64,000 bases of DNA from an uncultured Saccharospirillaceae bacterium (GTDB lineage: Bacteria > Pseudomonadota > Gammaproteobacteria > Pseudomonadales > Oceanobacteraceae): the NCBI GenBank assembly GCA_947499545.1, contig CANMOZ010000003.1, forward strand, positions 124,001 through 188,000. Reading direction: 5' to 3'. The notes under the pieces were generated by a model. The model ran no database searches, had not been told where the DNA came from, and saw only the letters and a program-made list of their open reading frames with translations. Below, in pieces: positions 9,243 to 17,376 of this stretch (the stretch's first letter is position 1; every line of letters starts with the position of its first letter). A program made the position numbers and the translations under genes.

Positions 9243-9497
9243 ATGACACTTGAAAACATACAAGACTCTGTCGTTGGGATTGTTAAGAACGTTATCCGCA
9301 AGTCCGTCAACCCAGACCAATCTTTGGTTCATTCCGGCCTATTAGACTCTTTAGGTATCGTAAGCTTAGCAGCCGATCTCGAGCATACCTTTGGTATAGA
9401 AATCGAGTTTGATGAAGTGCTACCAGAAACCTTCGATACCGCTCGCTCCATTTCAGCGCTAGTCACTCAAAAAGTACAATCATCAAGCCCTTCTTAA
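9243..9497 (+). CDS. Acyl-carrier-like protein (AlmF-like)
   Basis: An 84-residue carrier protein. The phosphopantetheine attachment site is S36 in the motif LLDSLGIVSL, within the usual four-helix ACP length. The frame extends upstream to 9210, but that extension is cysteine-rich and unlike a carrier protein, so I start at the ATG at 9243. The ribosome binding site is weak. It is followed 16 nt later by an amino-acid adenylation enzyme and then an LpxL-like transferase, so it probably carries an aminoacyl thioester rather than a fatty acid. This is the AlmF role in the V. cholerae lipid A glycylation system (adenylation enzyme AlmE, carrier AlmF, transferase AlmG). DltC is the alternative, but no DltB/DltD is present. 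The carrier-protein call is strong; the AlmF equivalence rests on context. Confidence 0.75.
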   Translation: MTLENIQDSVVGIVKNVIRKSVNPDQSLVHSGLLDSLGIVSLAADLEHTFGIEIEFDEVLPETFDTARSISALVTQKVQSSSPS

Positions 9498-9513
9498 CGG
9501 TCAACTGTTTTCG

Positions 9514-11019
9514 ATGAAATTTCATTTTCCTAGCCGTCGCTTTATCGAAAAAGAATCAAACCGTGACAAGCCCGCGCTGATATCACCCAATCAAATAACT
9601 TCCTGGGGCGAACTCGAATTAAGAGTAGAATCGCTGGTCAATGACCTTAGTAGAAGACTAACGCCGGGCTACCCCGTCGTTATTTACGGTCATAAAGAAC
9701 ATGAATATATCGCCATCATACTCGCCTGTATTCAACTCCAAGTTCCCTACGTGCCGGTTGATACTCTATACCCCGAACAGCGCTTATTTGACATAATGAA
9801 GCAGCTTGGAAAAGGGCTTTTGATTAATTTAGAAAAACAGAGCTACTCGAATTTCGATTATGGTTCTGAATTTCCTGCTAAAAATGTACAGGCGTTAATG
9901 TATATCCTCTTTACTTCAGGAAGCACTGGAGCACCAAAGGGCGTACAAATCACCTATTCTGCATTTTTAGATTTTTGGGCATGGGTTCAACAAGAATTTC
10001 CCACAAATGAAAACAGTGTCATTATGGGGCAATCTTTATTTACCTTCGATGTTTCTGTATTAGACATAGCCGCTAGCATGGGACAGGGTGGCAGTCTCAT
10101 CTTGGTCGATCGCTCCTTATATCAAGACCGCAATCAATTCTTCCAATTAATTCAGGATCATAAGTGTACGGTTTGGGTATCAACGCCATCCTTTATTCCT
10201 CGCTGGCTTCTTTCTAAAGACTTCAATAAATCCGAATTTCCGACGCTAGAAGCCTTCATATTCATTGGCGAGCCTCTCTCTCATCGAATTGCTTCAGAAT
10301 TAAATTCACGTTTTCACGATGGGTGTGTATACAACGCCTATGGCCCCACAGAGGCAACCGTCGTTGTTACATTGATGAGAATTAACCAACAGGTCCTAGA
10401 TGAACACCCTTCTTTACTGCCTATTGGTTACCCTAAACCCACAGGTGAGGTTATCGTTCTAGATAAATCTGGCAATATTACGAGCGGTGAAGGAGAAATT
10501 GTGATCTGCGGTGAGAATGTCTCAATTGGGTATTTAGATAAAACGCTTGCAGCAAATAACGCTTTCTTCAAAAGAAACAACGTAAAAGCCTATCGTACTG
10601 GCGATTTTGGAATGATAAAAGATGACTTACTTTTTTGCCTTGGGCGAATAGACGATCAAGTTAAGCTGAACGGATATAGAATTGAAGTTGGTGAGATTGA
10701 AGCTGTCCTGGATCAAATACCTGGCGTTGAAGACACCGTTGTGCTGGGCATAAAACGTAACAATACCGTTATTCGTTTGGTCGCTTTTATATTCCAAAGC
10801 ACCGATAACAAATCTGACAATCTTAGCGTAGAAGAAGTGAAATTAACGCTTCAGCGTCGTCTACCTCAATACATGATTCCCTCCGAAATCATTATGATTC
10901 CTGCTGCAAACACTCCATACAGTAGCAGCGGAAAAATTGACCGAAAGCTTTTATTAGAATTATACGAGCAAGACTCTTTGGATTCCGCTTTGATTTCACC
11001 CAAGCAACCGGAGAAATAA
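9514..11019 (+). CDS. Stand-alone amino-acid adenylation enzyme (AlmE/DltA-like)
   Basis: A 501-residue adenylate-forming enzyme with the full set of adenylation motifs: FTSGSTGAPKG near residues 133-143, FTFDVSVLD with D179 placed like the aspartate that binds the substrate amino group, NAYGPTEATV from N274, YRTGDF with D364, GRIDDQVKLNGYRIEVGEIE near 385-405, and the catalytic lysine K474 in SSGKIDRK. It would activate an amino acid with ATP and load it on the carrier protein encoded just upstream. There is no fused carrier or condensation domain, as in DltA and AlmE. The amino acid cannot be read reliably here; glycine (as AlmE) or D-alanine (as DltA) are the obvious candidates. Its stop directly abuts the next ATG. 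Confidence 0.85.
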   Translation: MKFHFPSRRFIEKESNRDKPALISPNQITSWGELELRVESLVNDLSRRLTPGYPVVIYGHKEHEYIAIILACIQLQVPYVPVDTLYPEQRLFDIMKQLGKGLLINLEKQSYSNFDYGSEFPAKNVQALMYILFTSGSTGAPKGVQITYSAFLDFWAWVQQEFPTNENSVIMGQSLFTFDVSVLDIAASMGQGGSLILVDRSLYQDRNQFFQLIQDHKCTVWVSTPSFIPRWLLSKDFNKSEFPTLEAFIFIGEPLSHRIASELNSRFHDGCVYNAYGPTEATVVVTLMRINQQVLDEHPSLLPIGYPKPTGEVIVLDKSGNITSGEGEIVICGENVSIGYLDKTLAANNAFFKRNNVKAYRTGDFGMIKDDLLFCLGRIDDQVKLNGYRIEVGEIEAVLDQIPGVEDTVVLGIKRNNTVIRLVAFIFQSTDNKSDNLSVEEVKLTLQRRLPQYMIPSEIIMIPAANTPYSSSGKIDRKLLLELYEQDSLDSALISPKQPEK

Positions 11020-11874
11020 ATGTTTTCTAATACTGATACAGTAAAATTAAAAGGCCTTTATCGCTTTTGCTGGGTTTTGGCGAATAGCCCCGCTTTTGTA
11101 CGCAAAATTGCCTCCAAGAGCATTGCCGCCATCCTATTTCTTGTACTCAAAAAAAGACTTTATCAACGCATTTCGCTTGCTTTCCCAGACATGAATCAGC
11201 AAAAGGTTAAGCGGATTGCAAAAACATTCATTTTTTCATCTTGTCATGAATTAGCTAGCATGCTTGACCTTCCTATCGAGAAATTCGAATACGAAGGGCT
11301 TGAGTTACTCTCGGATGCAAAATCAAAGGGAGCTGTTTTTGCATCTATGCATATGGGGCAAACTGAAGCGCCCACTTACGCAATTCAAAAATTGGGGTTT
11401 GATGTTTGTACGATCATCGGTGAAGGAAAGCGCAATCACCAAATGAACCTTCTAGGTACCTCTTTACTAGATCGACTTGGCATTCCATACGTAAAAAAAC
11501 AAAACGGCTTATTATTTGAGCTTTTCAACCAAATAAGAAACAAACGATGCCTATTTGTTCACTCAGATTTGCGTGAAAAAGGAATGAAAGCGAACTTTTT
11601 GGGGCAGCCTACAACCGTGCCAATAACCGCAGCTTTCATATCGGCTTACACGAAAGCACCTTTGTATTTTGTTTATTCAATTCGAAAGCCTGATCGAATA
11701 AAAATAATCATAAAGCAATTGGCTTCCACCGAAGACATTTCAGCACTAGAGTTACCCAAAGATAAAGCTGCTGAAGCCTTGACCCTTGAGGTCATCAAGT
11801 GCATGGAAGACGCGATACAGACCTATCCAGAAAACTGGTTCTGGCATTACAATCGTTTCAAAAAGAAGTCGTAA
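11020..11874 (+). CDS. LpxL/HtrB-superfamily transferase (AlmG-like)
   Basis: A 284-residue protein of the lysophospholipid acyltransferase superfamily. The catalytic-type motif is H111-x4-E116 (HMGQTE), equivalent to the HX4D/E of lipid A late acyltransferases. The segments VHSDLREKG and FLGQPTTVPITAAF match the substrate-binding block of LpxL relatives. A basic and hydrophobic N-terminus suggests inner-membrane association. Because it directly follows a carrier protein and an amino-acid adenylating enzyme, it probably transfers an aminoacyl group, as AlmG moves glycine to the lipid A acyl chain in V. cholerae. An ordinary acyltransferase, or an ornithine- or aminoacyl-lipid synthase, is the alternative. 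Start codon immediately follows the upstream stop. Confidence 0.75.
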   Translation: MFSNTDTVKLKGLYRFCWVLANSPAFVRKIASKSIAAILFLVLKKRLYQRISLAFPDMNQQKVKRIAKTFIFSSCHELASMLDLPIEKFEYEGLELLSDAKSKGAVFASMHMGQTEAPTYAIQKLGFDVCTIIGEGKRNHQMNLLGTSLLDRLGIPYVKKQNGLLFELFNQIRNKRCLFVHSDLREKGMKANFLGQPTTVPITAAFISAYTKAPLYFVYSIRKPDRIKIIIKQLASTEDISALELPKDKAAEALTLEVIKCMEDAIQTYPENWFWHYNRFKKKS

Positions 11875-11928
11875 GCTCCATTACTTGGGAAACTGTTTAA
11901 TAGCGCTATAAAAAGGGAGTTGTAGACC

Positions 11929-11953
11929 AGCGCAAATGCATAGGCGCTTTTAA
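11929..11953 (+). terminator. Possible terminator of the alm-like operon
   Basis: AGCGC at 11929-11933 pairs with GCGCT at 11944-11948 around a 10-nt loop, then TTTTAATATTTT follows. The stem is short, so this is a weak call, but it lies 55 nt after the last gene of the operon. Confidence 0.4.
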
Positions 11954-12102
11954 TATTTTCTGCAACAGATCAGACACAAATCTCTAAGTGTTTGATCTTT
12001 AACACATCCTAGTCCTATCTCCCTTGCCTTTTGACCCCAATGGCAAATGCCACTGTAAGTTTTATACTTTGAAGCATATTCATGATCTCTTCGGGTTAAA
12101 AC

Positions 12103-12876
12103 ATGAGGGCTTATTTCCACCTTTGCTGCAGGAATATTGGTATACCGATCTTAAGCATACTGCTTGCTCTGTATACCCCCTCTACAACATATGCTGATGA
12201 ACCCACTTTGGTCGCTTCTGAAATCACGGATCTTTTTGAGGAAGATAAAACAGGCTTTTATGATCAAGCCTTGTCACTTATATTTGTTGAAGCAAACATC
12301 AAAGTACCATATGACGTTTTACCTCCCGCTCGGGCAGAGGCAATGTTTAGAAAACAGGAAGCTGATTGCTGGACGCCTAATAGCCTCCAGTACTTACAAA
12401 GGCAGGACTCACCTTTTTCAAAAGAGGATATCCTGATTTCGAAGCCCATCAACTTTGCCAAAGTCTTCATATTTTCGAGAACAGGAGATCCAAAATATAA
12501 TAGCATTGAAGCTTTAAAGCCCTTAACCGTAGGCAAACGTTTAGGGCTTACGTATAGCAATATATTTTCTGGAAAAGGGATTACGTTTGAAGAAACAAAA
12601 ACGTTAAAATCCAATATTCAACGTTTATTAGACAAACGAGTTAATGCCATTGTAGCCTATGCCCCCGATATTTTCTTAGTGCTAAAAGAGATGAATGCCT
12701 ACGATGATGTGCATTACGATGCATCAGCCCCTTTATCTACAGTAGAAGACGCTATCATTTGCCATAATACTTCAAAAAATAAAGCTTTTTTATCTAAATT
12801 CAACCTTGGCCTTGAACAAGTAAGAGCCTCAGGAAAATTAAAACAAGCTCTCGGTATTATGTATGTTACACCCTAA
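12103..12876 (+). CDS. Periplasmic solute-binding-like protein (SBP_bac_3 type)
   Basis: A 257-residue protein with a signal peptide ending near TYADEP (about residue 32). The remainder has the length and pattern of family 3 extracellular solute-binding proteins as seen in stand-alone marine versions: a bilobed core with motifs such as LPPARAEAMF, a central VGKRLGLTYS strand and a C-terminal LSKFNLGLEQVRASGKL helix. No ABC permease or ATPase gene is adjacent, so it may serve a distant transporter, act as a sensor partner, or have another periplasmic role. It is convergent with the next gene (18-nt gap). Confidence 0.6.
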   Translation: MRAYFHLCCRNIGIPILSILLALYTPSTTYADEPTLVASEITDLFEEDKTGFYDQALSLIFVEANIKVPYDVLPPARAEAMFRKQEADCWTPNSLQYLQRQDSPFSKEDILISKPINFAKVFIFSRTGDPKYNSIEALKPLTVGKRLGLTYSNIFSGKGITFEETKTLKSNIQRLLDKRVNAIVAYAPDIFLVLKEMNAYDDVHYDASAPLSTVEDAIICHNTSKNKAFLSKFNLGLEQVRASGKLKQALGIMYVTP

Positions 12877-12894
12877 GCATTCATCAAACTTTTA

Positions 12895-13350
12895 TTAACG
12901 AATTCTTGCATAGAAAAGTCGCGCTGCGCTTGGATGTTCTGAGCAAGCAGAATGAATAGGGGTTAGGGTATCGCTGTCCAGTAAGAGGGTTGATTCTGTT
13001 GTTTCATTGAGATCATGCTTCACAGATCTTAAATAAAACTTGTAATGTAATAACCTTTCACCTTTCTTGATAAAATTTCCTTCAAGTTTCAGATACTCTT
13101 CTTCGTTGCTCCCAATGGTCATAGAAAACCATTCTTCATCTAACACGTCAATTTGCCCAACCTTAGAAAAGGAGTCTTGAGCATCTTGGATTCTGATTGG
13201 ATTAGAGTCCAAAAGATCATCTATAGTTTCTCTACAAGAGTCATTTTCTTTAATTTTCTGCTGGTATATTTCAAGCGTTTCTGCCCAAGAAGAGTTAACC
13301 TGAACAACACAAAAAACAGCCAGAGACCATAATTTTTTTCTTAGTTTCAT
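12895..13350 (-). CDS. Small secreted hypothetical protein
   Basis: A protein of 151 residues from the ATG at 13350 (160 from the in-frame ATG at 13377). It begins with a clear signal peptide, MKLRKKLWSLAVFCVV to about SSWAE, and the mature part is acidic to neutral with two cysteines (CRET and ACSE). I do not recognise a family. The internal start is preferred because it gives a normal signal peptide and has AGGTGGG upstream. It lies just downstream of mtnA on the same strand, 42 nt away, and may be cotranscribed. Confidence 0.55.
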   Translation of the reverse strand: MKLRKKLWSLAVFCVVQVNSSWAETLEIYQQKIKENDSCRETIDDLLDSNPIRIQDAQDSFSKVGQIDVLDEEWFSMTIGSNEEEYLKLEGNFIKKGERLLHYKFYLRSVKHDLNETTESTLLLDSDTLTPIHSACSEHPSAARLFYARIR

Positions 13351-13392
13351 GCTTTCAACCCACCTACAAAATTTCATATAGAACTTGGATGC

Positions 13393-14457
13393 TCAATTAT
13401 TGGGACCATCAAATAAAGCCGTTAACATCTGTTTATTTGGCTCCAAAAGCACAGACTGCTCGGTAATGATACCAGAAATGAGTCCTACTGGTGTCACATC
13501 AAATCCTGGATTATAAGAAGCAATGGATTCAGGAGCCCACTGTTCACCTTTGTATCCCTTCAATTCTTTTGCCGGCCTTTCTTCAATCACTATGTTTTCA
13601 CCCGACTCGGTGTTCAAATCTATGGTCGATCGCGGGGCTGCCACATAAAAGGGGATTTTATGATATTGAGCCAAAATAGCTAACGAGTAGGTTCCAATTT
13701 TATTTGCAGTGTCGCCGTTTGCAGCTATTCGGTCTGCTCCTACAACAATAGCGTCAACCATGCCTTGCTGAAGAATTAAACCCGCCGCATTATCCGTAAT
13801 TAAAACACCTTCCAACTGTTCATCTAATAGCTCAACAGACGTTAAACGTGCACCTTGCAAATAGGGTCTGGTTTCACAGGCGTATACTGTTTTTAGTAGC
13901 CCTTTGTTTTTTAACGATCGGATAACCCCCAATGCAGTACCGTACCCGGCTGTAGCAAAACTTCCTGTATTGCAATAAGTTAAAAGATTTACTGGCGATT
14001 TAAATAATGCTGCACCTAATTCCCCGATGGACTGGTTGGTTTTAATGTCTTCTTGCTCAATCTTTTTGGCTTCATCTAGCAGCCTATTCGCTAGCTGCTG
14101 GGGAGAATCCTCTGAGTGCGTTACCAAAAGATTACGAAGTCTATCAATAGCCCAGGACAAATTCACAGCGGTAGGCCGTGTGTGTTCAAGTTCCTGCATC
14201 GCAATGGCTATATTATCTAAAAACACTTCTTTAGCTTGCTTAGCTAAATGCATCGCTTCTATCGCCGCCCCATAAGCAGCCACGCAACCAATAGCAGGCG
14301 CTCCCCGCACTTGCATACTGTTAATCGCATGCTTGAAATCGGCTAACTGCTTTAAACGACGATATTCCACTTTAGGCAAAGCGCATTGATCGAGAATAAT
14401 CAATGCATCCTGATCAAATTCAAAACTTAATAATTTATTTTTTTTATTCTGCAGCAT
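13393..14457 (-). CDS. mtnA: Methylthioribose-1-phosphate isomerase MtnA
   Basis: A 354-residue eIF2B-alpha-like sugar phosphate isomerase of the methionine salvage pathway, converting S-methyl-5-thioribose 1-phosphate to methylthioribulose 1-phosphate. The conserved RGAPAIG motif is near residue 53, the active-site cysteine lies in TYCNTGSFATAGYGTALG, and the catalytic aspartate in VGADRIAANGDTANKIGT. No other mtn gene is adjacent, so the rest of the pathway would be elsewhere. The gene is markedly AT-rich at its 5' end, where a run of eight A residues follows the start. Confidence 0.93.
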   Translation of the reverse strand: MLQNKKNKLLSFEFDQDALIILDQCALPKVEYRRLKQLADFKHAINSMQVRGAPAIGCVAAYGAAIEAMHLAKQAKEVFLDNIAIAMQELEHTRPTAVNLSWAIDRLRNLLVTHSEDSPQQLANRLLDEAKKIEQEDIKTNQSIGELGAALFKSPVNLLTYCNTGSFATAGYGTALGVIRSLKNKGLLKTVYACETRPYLQGARLTSVELLDEQLEGVLITDNAAGLILQQGMVDAIVVGADRIAANGDTANKIGTYSLAILAQYHKIPFYVAAPRSTIDLNTESGENIVIEERPAKELKGYKGEQWAPESIASYNPGFDVTPVGLISGIITEQSVLLEPNKQMLTALFDGPNN

Positions 14458-14563
14458 AATATTCTCAATTAAAAAATGTCCCTGCTATATTGGACAGCAA
14501 TCACTAAGGCAATTGAGTTGTTTTAGGGGTTATGATGAGTAAGGTGATATTGCTTCAAACCCA

Positions 14564-15376
14564 TTATGCATTTGACTCCGATCTCGATAACTCCTCACTA
14601 CGCGTTTTGGCTGCCTTCAATGCTGCTAACACCTGCTCTTCTAAGCCTCCTTCAATTAAAGCTTGAAGACCTTTCTCAGTCGTTCCACGTTTTGAGGTCA
14701 CTTGTATTCGAAGCTGTTCAGGGGATTGCTCACCCTCCGCGGCCATGATGCAGGCGCCTTTTGCTGTTTGTATCGCCAAAGTCGTTGCCATATTGATGTC
14801 GAGCCCTAACGATGTAGCGGCTTTTATCATGTTCTCAATAAATAAAAAGTAATAAGCCGGGCCACTCCCCGAAAGAGCCGTAACAGCGTCCATTTGTGCT
14901 TCTTGCTCAAGCCATACACTTACACCGGTCGCATTGAAGATCTTGGTGACAATCGCTTTATGGTCGGAACTTACGTTAGAGTTGCAATAAAGAGCAGTTG
15001 CACCTTCTCCAATCGCAGCGGGTGTATTGGGCATCGCTCTTACTATGTTTTTTGAACCGCACCAGGTTTCACACTGTTCCAATAATACGCCGGCTGCCAC
15101 AGAGATGATCAGTTGTTCAGGCCGAATATTTATTTTAAATTCAGCAATAGCTGCTTCTAATGCCTGTGGCTTTACCGCCAGTACAATAACATCCGAACTG
15201 GCTACTAGTGTTTGAGAATCTTTACAAACTGTCACCCCATACTCTTGATTAAGCTGATCGCATTTTTCGAAGTGACGATCATAAACTCGTATATCTTTTG
15301 CACACCAATTATTTTTTACTAATCCTCTCATGATCGCGGCCGCCATATTGCCGCCACCTATAAACCCAACGTTCAT
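14564..15376 (-). CDS. proC: Pyrroline-5-carboxylate reductase ProC
   Basis: A 270-residue enzyme that reduces 1-pyrroline-5-carboxylate to L-proline with NAD(P)H. The N-terminal Rossmann motif is VGFIGGGNMAAAIMRGL. The C-terminal dimerisation and active-site signature SGSGPAYYFLFIE with the downstream SKRGTTEKGLQAL block is intact. It follows yggS on the minus strand (54-nt gap), and both diverge from pilT, the same layout as in Pseudomonas. Confidence 0.95.
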   Translation of the reverse strand: MNVGFIGGGNMAAAIMRGLVKNNWCAKDIRVYDRHFEKCDQLNQEYGVTVCKDSQTLVASSDVIVLAVKPQALEAAIAEFKINIRPEQLIISVAAGVLLEQCETWCGSKNIVRAMPNTPAAIGEGATALYCNSNVSSDHKAIVTKIFNATGVSVWLEQEAQMDAVTALSGSGPAYYFLFIENMIKAATSLGLDINMATTLAIQTAKGACIMAAEGEQSPEQLRIQVTSKRGTTEKGLQALIEGGLEEQVLAALKAAKTRSEELSRSESNA

Positions 15377-15430
15377 TTATACCACTCCTCATTCACTGAC
15401 TGTTGGCCGCTTTGATATAACGCCATGTGC

Positions 15431-16141
15431 TTATTGCTCGCGTGCACCAAATATAGCGGCACCCACCCTGACTAAGGTACTGCCAGCGTTAATGGCCATC
15501 TCTAAATCTGCCGACATACCTATTGATAAGGTATCCCAATCCGGATACTTGCCTTTCAATTGCTCAAACGCTTGCCTTAAGGCTTCGTATTGATCGTTCA
15601 GTACATCAATGGACAGCTTGGGGTTTGGAATTGCCATGACTCCTCGAAGAGCAACATTCGGTAATGCTGATACCTTATCGGCCAAGGATTCTAACGTTTC
15701 AAGGCTAATCCCGGATTTTGAATCTTCTTCACTGATATTGATTTGAATACAAAGGTTTAAAGGGGGAAGATGTTCTGGCCGATTATCGCTCAAACGTTGA
15801 GCTATCTTTTCACGATCAACCGTCAATACCCAGTCAAAGTGTTCTGCAACCCACTTGGCTTTATTCGATTGTAATGCGCCGATGAAATACCAAGTAATCT
15901 CTGGGTAATGGCTAAGTGCTTGAATTTTATCAACACCCTCTTGAACGTAGTTTTCCCCAAAGGCTCTTTGACCACATTCGTAAGCCGAAACGATGCTTTC
16001 AATAGGTTTTTTTTTGCTCACAGCCAGAAGCTTTACTGCCTTCACAGGCCTTTTTGCAGCTTCACAATGACGGGCTATCTGACTGTGAACCTTTTCAAGA
16101 TTATTTTTAATAATCAACAGGTTATCGTTTTTTTCTGACAT
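15431..16141 (-). CDS. yggS: PLP homeostasis protein YggS (PLPBP)
   Basis: A 236-residue PLP-binding alanine-racemase-fold protein without known catalysis that balances pyridoxal phosphate and amino-acid pools. The cofactor lysine lies in LAVSKKKPIESI; FGENYVQEG and the phosphate-binding GMSADLEMAINAGSTLVRVGAAIFG are family signatures. I start at the ATG at 16141; the frame also opens at a GTG five codons upstream. It is divergent from pilT and sits upstream of proC, a widely conserved pairing. Confidence 0.94.
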   Translation of the reverse strand: MSEKNDNLLIIKNNLEKVHSQIARHCEAAKRPVKAVKLLAVSKKKPIESIVSAYECGQRAFGENYVQEGVDKIQALSHYPEITWYFIGALQSNKAKWVAEHFDWVLTVDREKIAQRLSDNRPEHLPPLNLCIQINISEEDSKSGISLETLESLADKVSALPNVALRGVMAIPNPKLSIDVLNDQYEALRQAFEQLKGKYPDWDTLSIGMSADLEMAINAGSTLVRVGAAIFGAREQ

Positions 16142-16275
16142 TGGATGGCGTCTCACAATGGCTAACGTGTTACATTAGTGAGCTTTTACAAAAAAAGCCA
16201 ACTGGATCCGGGAATTTTTGGGCCAGGTATCTACACTTACCAGGTAAGTCTTACTTTCAGTACTGGGTTTGTCGC

Positions 16276-17310
16276 ATGGACATTACTGAACTACTCGCGT
16301 TCTCTCATAAACAAAATGCCTCTGACTTGCACTTATCAGCAGGTCTGCCTCCTATGATACGGGTTGACGGTGATGTACGTCGAATCAACGTACCTTCTTT
16401 AGAGCATAAAGAAGTGCACGCCCTTATCTATGAAATCATGAATGATAAACAACGTAAGGATTATGAAGAATTCTTAGAAACGGACTTTTCATTCGAAGTC
16501 CCAGGCGTTGCACGCTTTCGTGTTAATGCCTTTAACCACAACCGCGGAGCGGGTGCGGTTTTCCGGACGATTCCGTCAAAAGTACTCACCATGGATGACC
16601 TCGGTATGGGACAAGTGTTCCGAACCCTATCCGATTACGCACGCGGGCTCGTGTTGGTTACAGGACCTACCGGTTCAGGTAAGTCGACAACCCTTGCAGC
16701 GATGCTGGATTACATTAATGACAACAAATACATGCACATGTTGACCATTGAAGACCCTATCGAATTCGTGCACGAAAGTAAGAAGTGTCTTGTCAACCAG
16801 CGTGAAGTTCACCGTGACACCCACGGGTTCAGTGAAGCCCTAAGATCTGCGCTGCGGGAGGACCCGGACGTAATCCTCGTTGGTGAGATGCGTGACCTGG
16901 AAACCATTCGCTTGGCCATGACCGCTGCCGAAACCGGTCACTTGGTGTTTGGTACCCTGCACACCACCTCCGCTGCAAAAACCATTGACCGTATCATTGA
17001 CGTCTTCCCTGCTGAAGAAAAGTCCATGATTCGTTCAATGCTGTCAGAGTCTCTTCAGGGGGTTATCTCGCAAACGCTGCTTAAACGTAAAGGCGGTGGC
17101 CGAGTTGCGGCGCATGAAATCATGGTCGGTACTCCAGCGATTCGTAACCTCGTTCGTGAAGATAAAGTTGCGCAAATGTACTCTGCCATTCAGACAGGGG
17201 CAGCGAGCGGTATGCAGACAATGGATCAATGCCTTGAAGGCCTTGTCAACAAAGGGATTATCACTCGAGATGCTGCGCGCGAGAAAGCCAAAATTCCAGA
17301 GAATTTTTAA
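16276..17310 (+). CDS. pilT: Type IV pilus retraction ATPase PilT
   Basis: A 344-residue hexameric secretion ATPase that powers pilus retraction and twitching. Walker A is GPTGSGKSTT, the Asp box is in IEDPIEFVH, Walker B is VILVGEMRDLETI, the His box is in GTLHTTSAAKTIDRIID, and the AIRNLVRE-type C-terminal motif needed for retraction is present. The frame is open from 16141, but the conserved start is MDITELLAFS at 16276. PilU follows 66 nt downstream on the same strand. Confidence 0.97.
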   Translation: MDITELLAFSHKQNASDLHLSAGLPPMIRVDGDVRRINVPSLEHKEVHALIYEIMNDKQRKDYEEFLETDFSFEVPGVARFRVNAFNHNRGAGAVFRTIPSKVLTMDDLGMGQVFRTLSDYARGLVLVTGPTGSGKSTTLAAMLDYINDNKYMHMLTIEDPIEFVHESKKCLVNQREVHRDTHGFSEALRSALREDPDVILVGEMRDLETIRLAMTAAETGHLVFGTLHTTSAAKTIDRIIDVFPAEEKSMIRSMLSESLQGVISQTLLKRKGGGRVAAHEIMVGTPAIRNLVREDKVAQMYSAIQTGAASGMQTMDQCLEGLVNKGIITRDAAREKAKIPENF

Positions 17311-17376
17311 TCGGGATTTTCTGGAGGTTAGTCCTTAGGAAGCGCTTAGCTCTATACATGACCAAAGGCCATATCT

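Noticed and set aside
9243-9497. Carrier protein as the housekeeping AcpP of fatty acid synthesis
   Set aside because: It is not next to fab genes, the sequence around the serine is unlike AcpP, and its immediate partner is an amino-acid adenylation enzyme.
9243-11874. Reading the three-gene operon as a D-alanylation (dlt) operon
   Set aside because: DltB and DltD are absent and the third gene is an LpxL-type transferase, not a DltB membrane acyltransferase; teichoic acids are not expected in this kind of organism.
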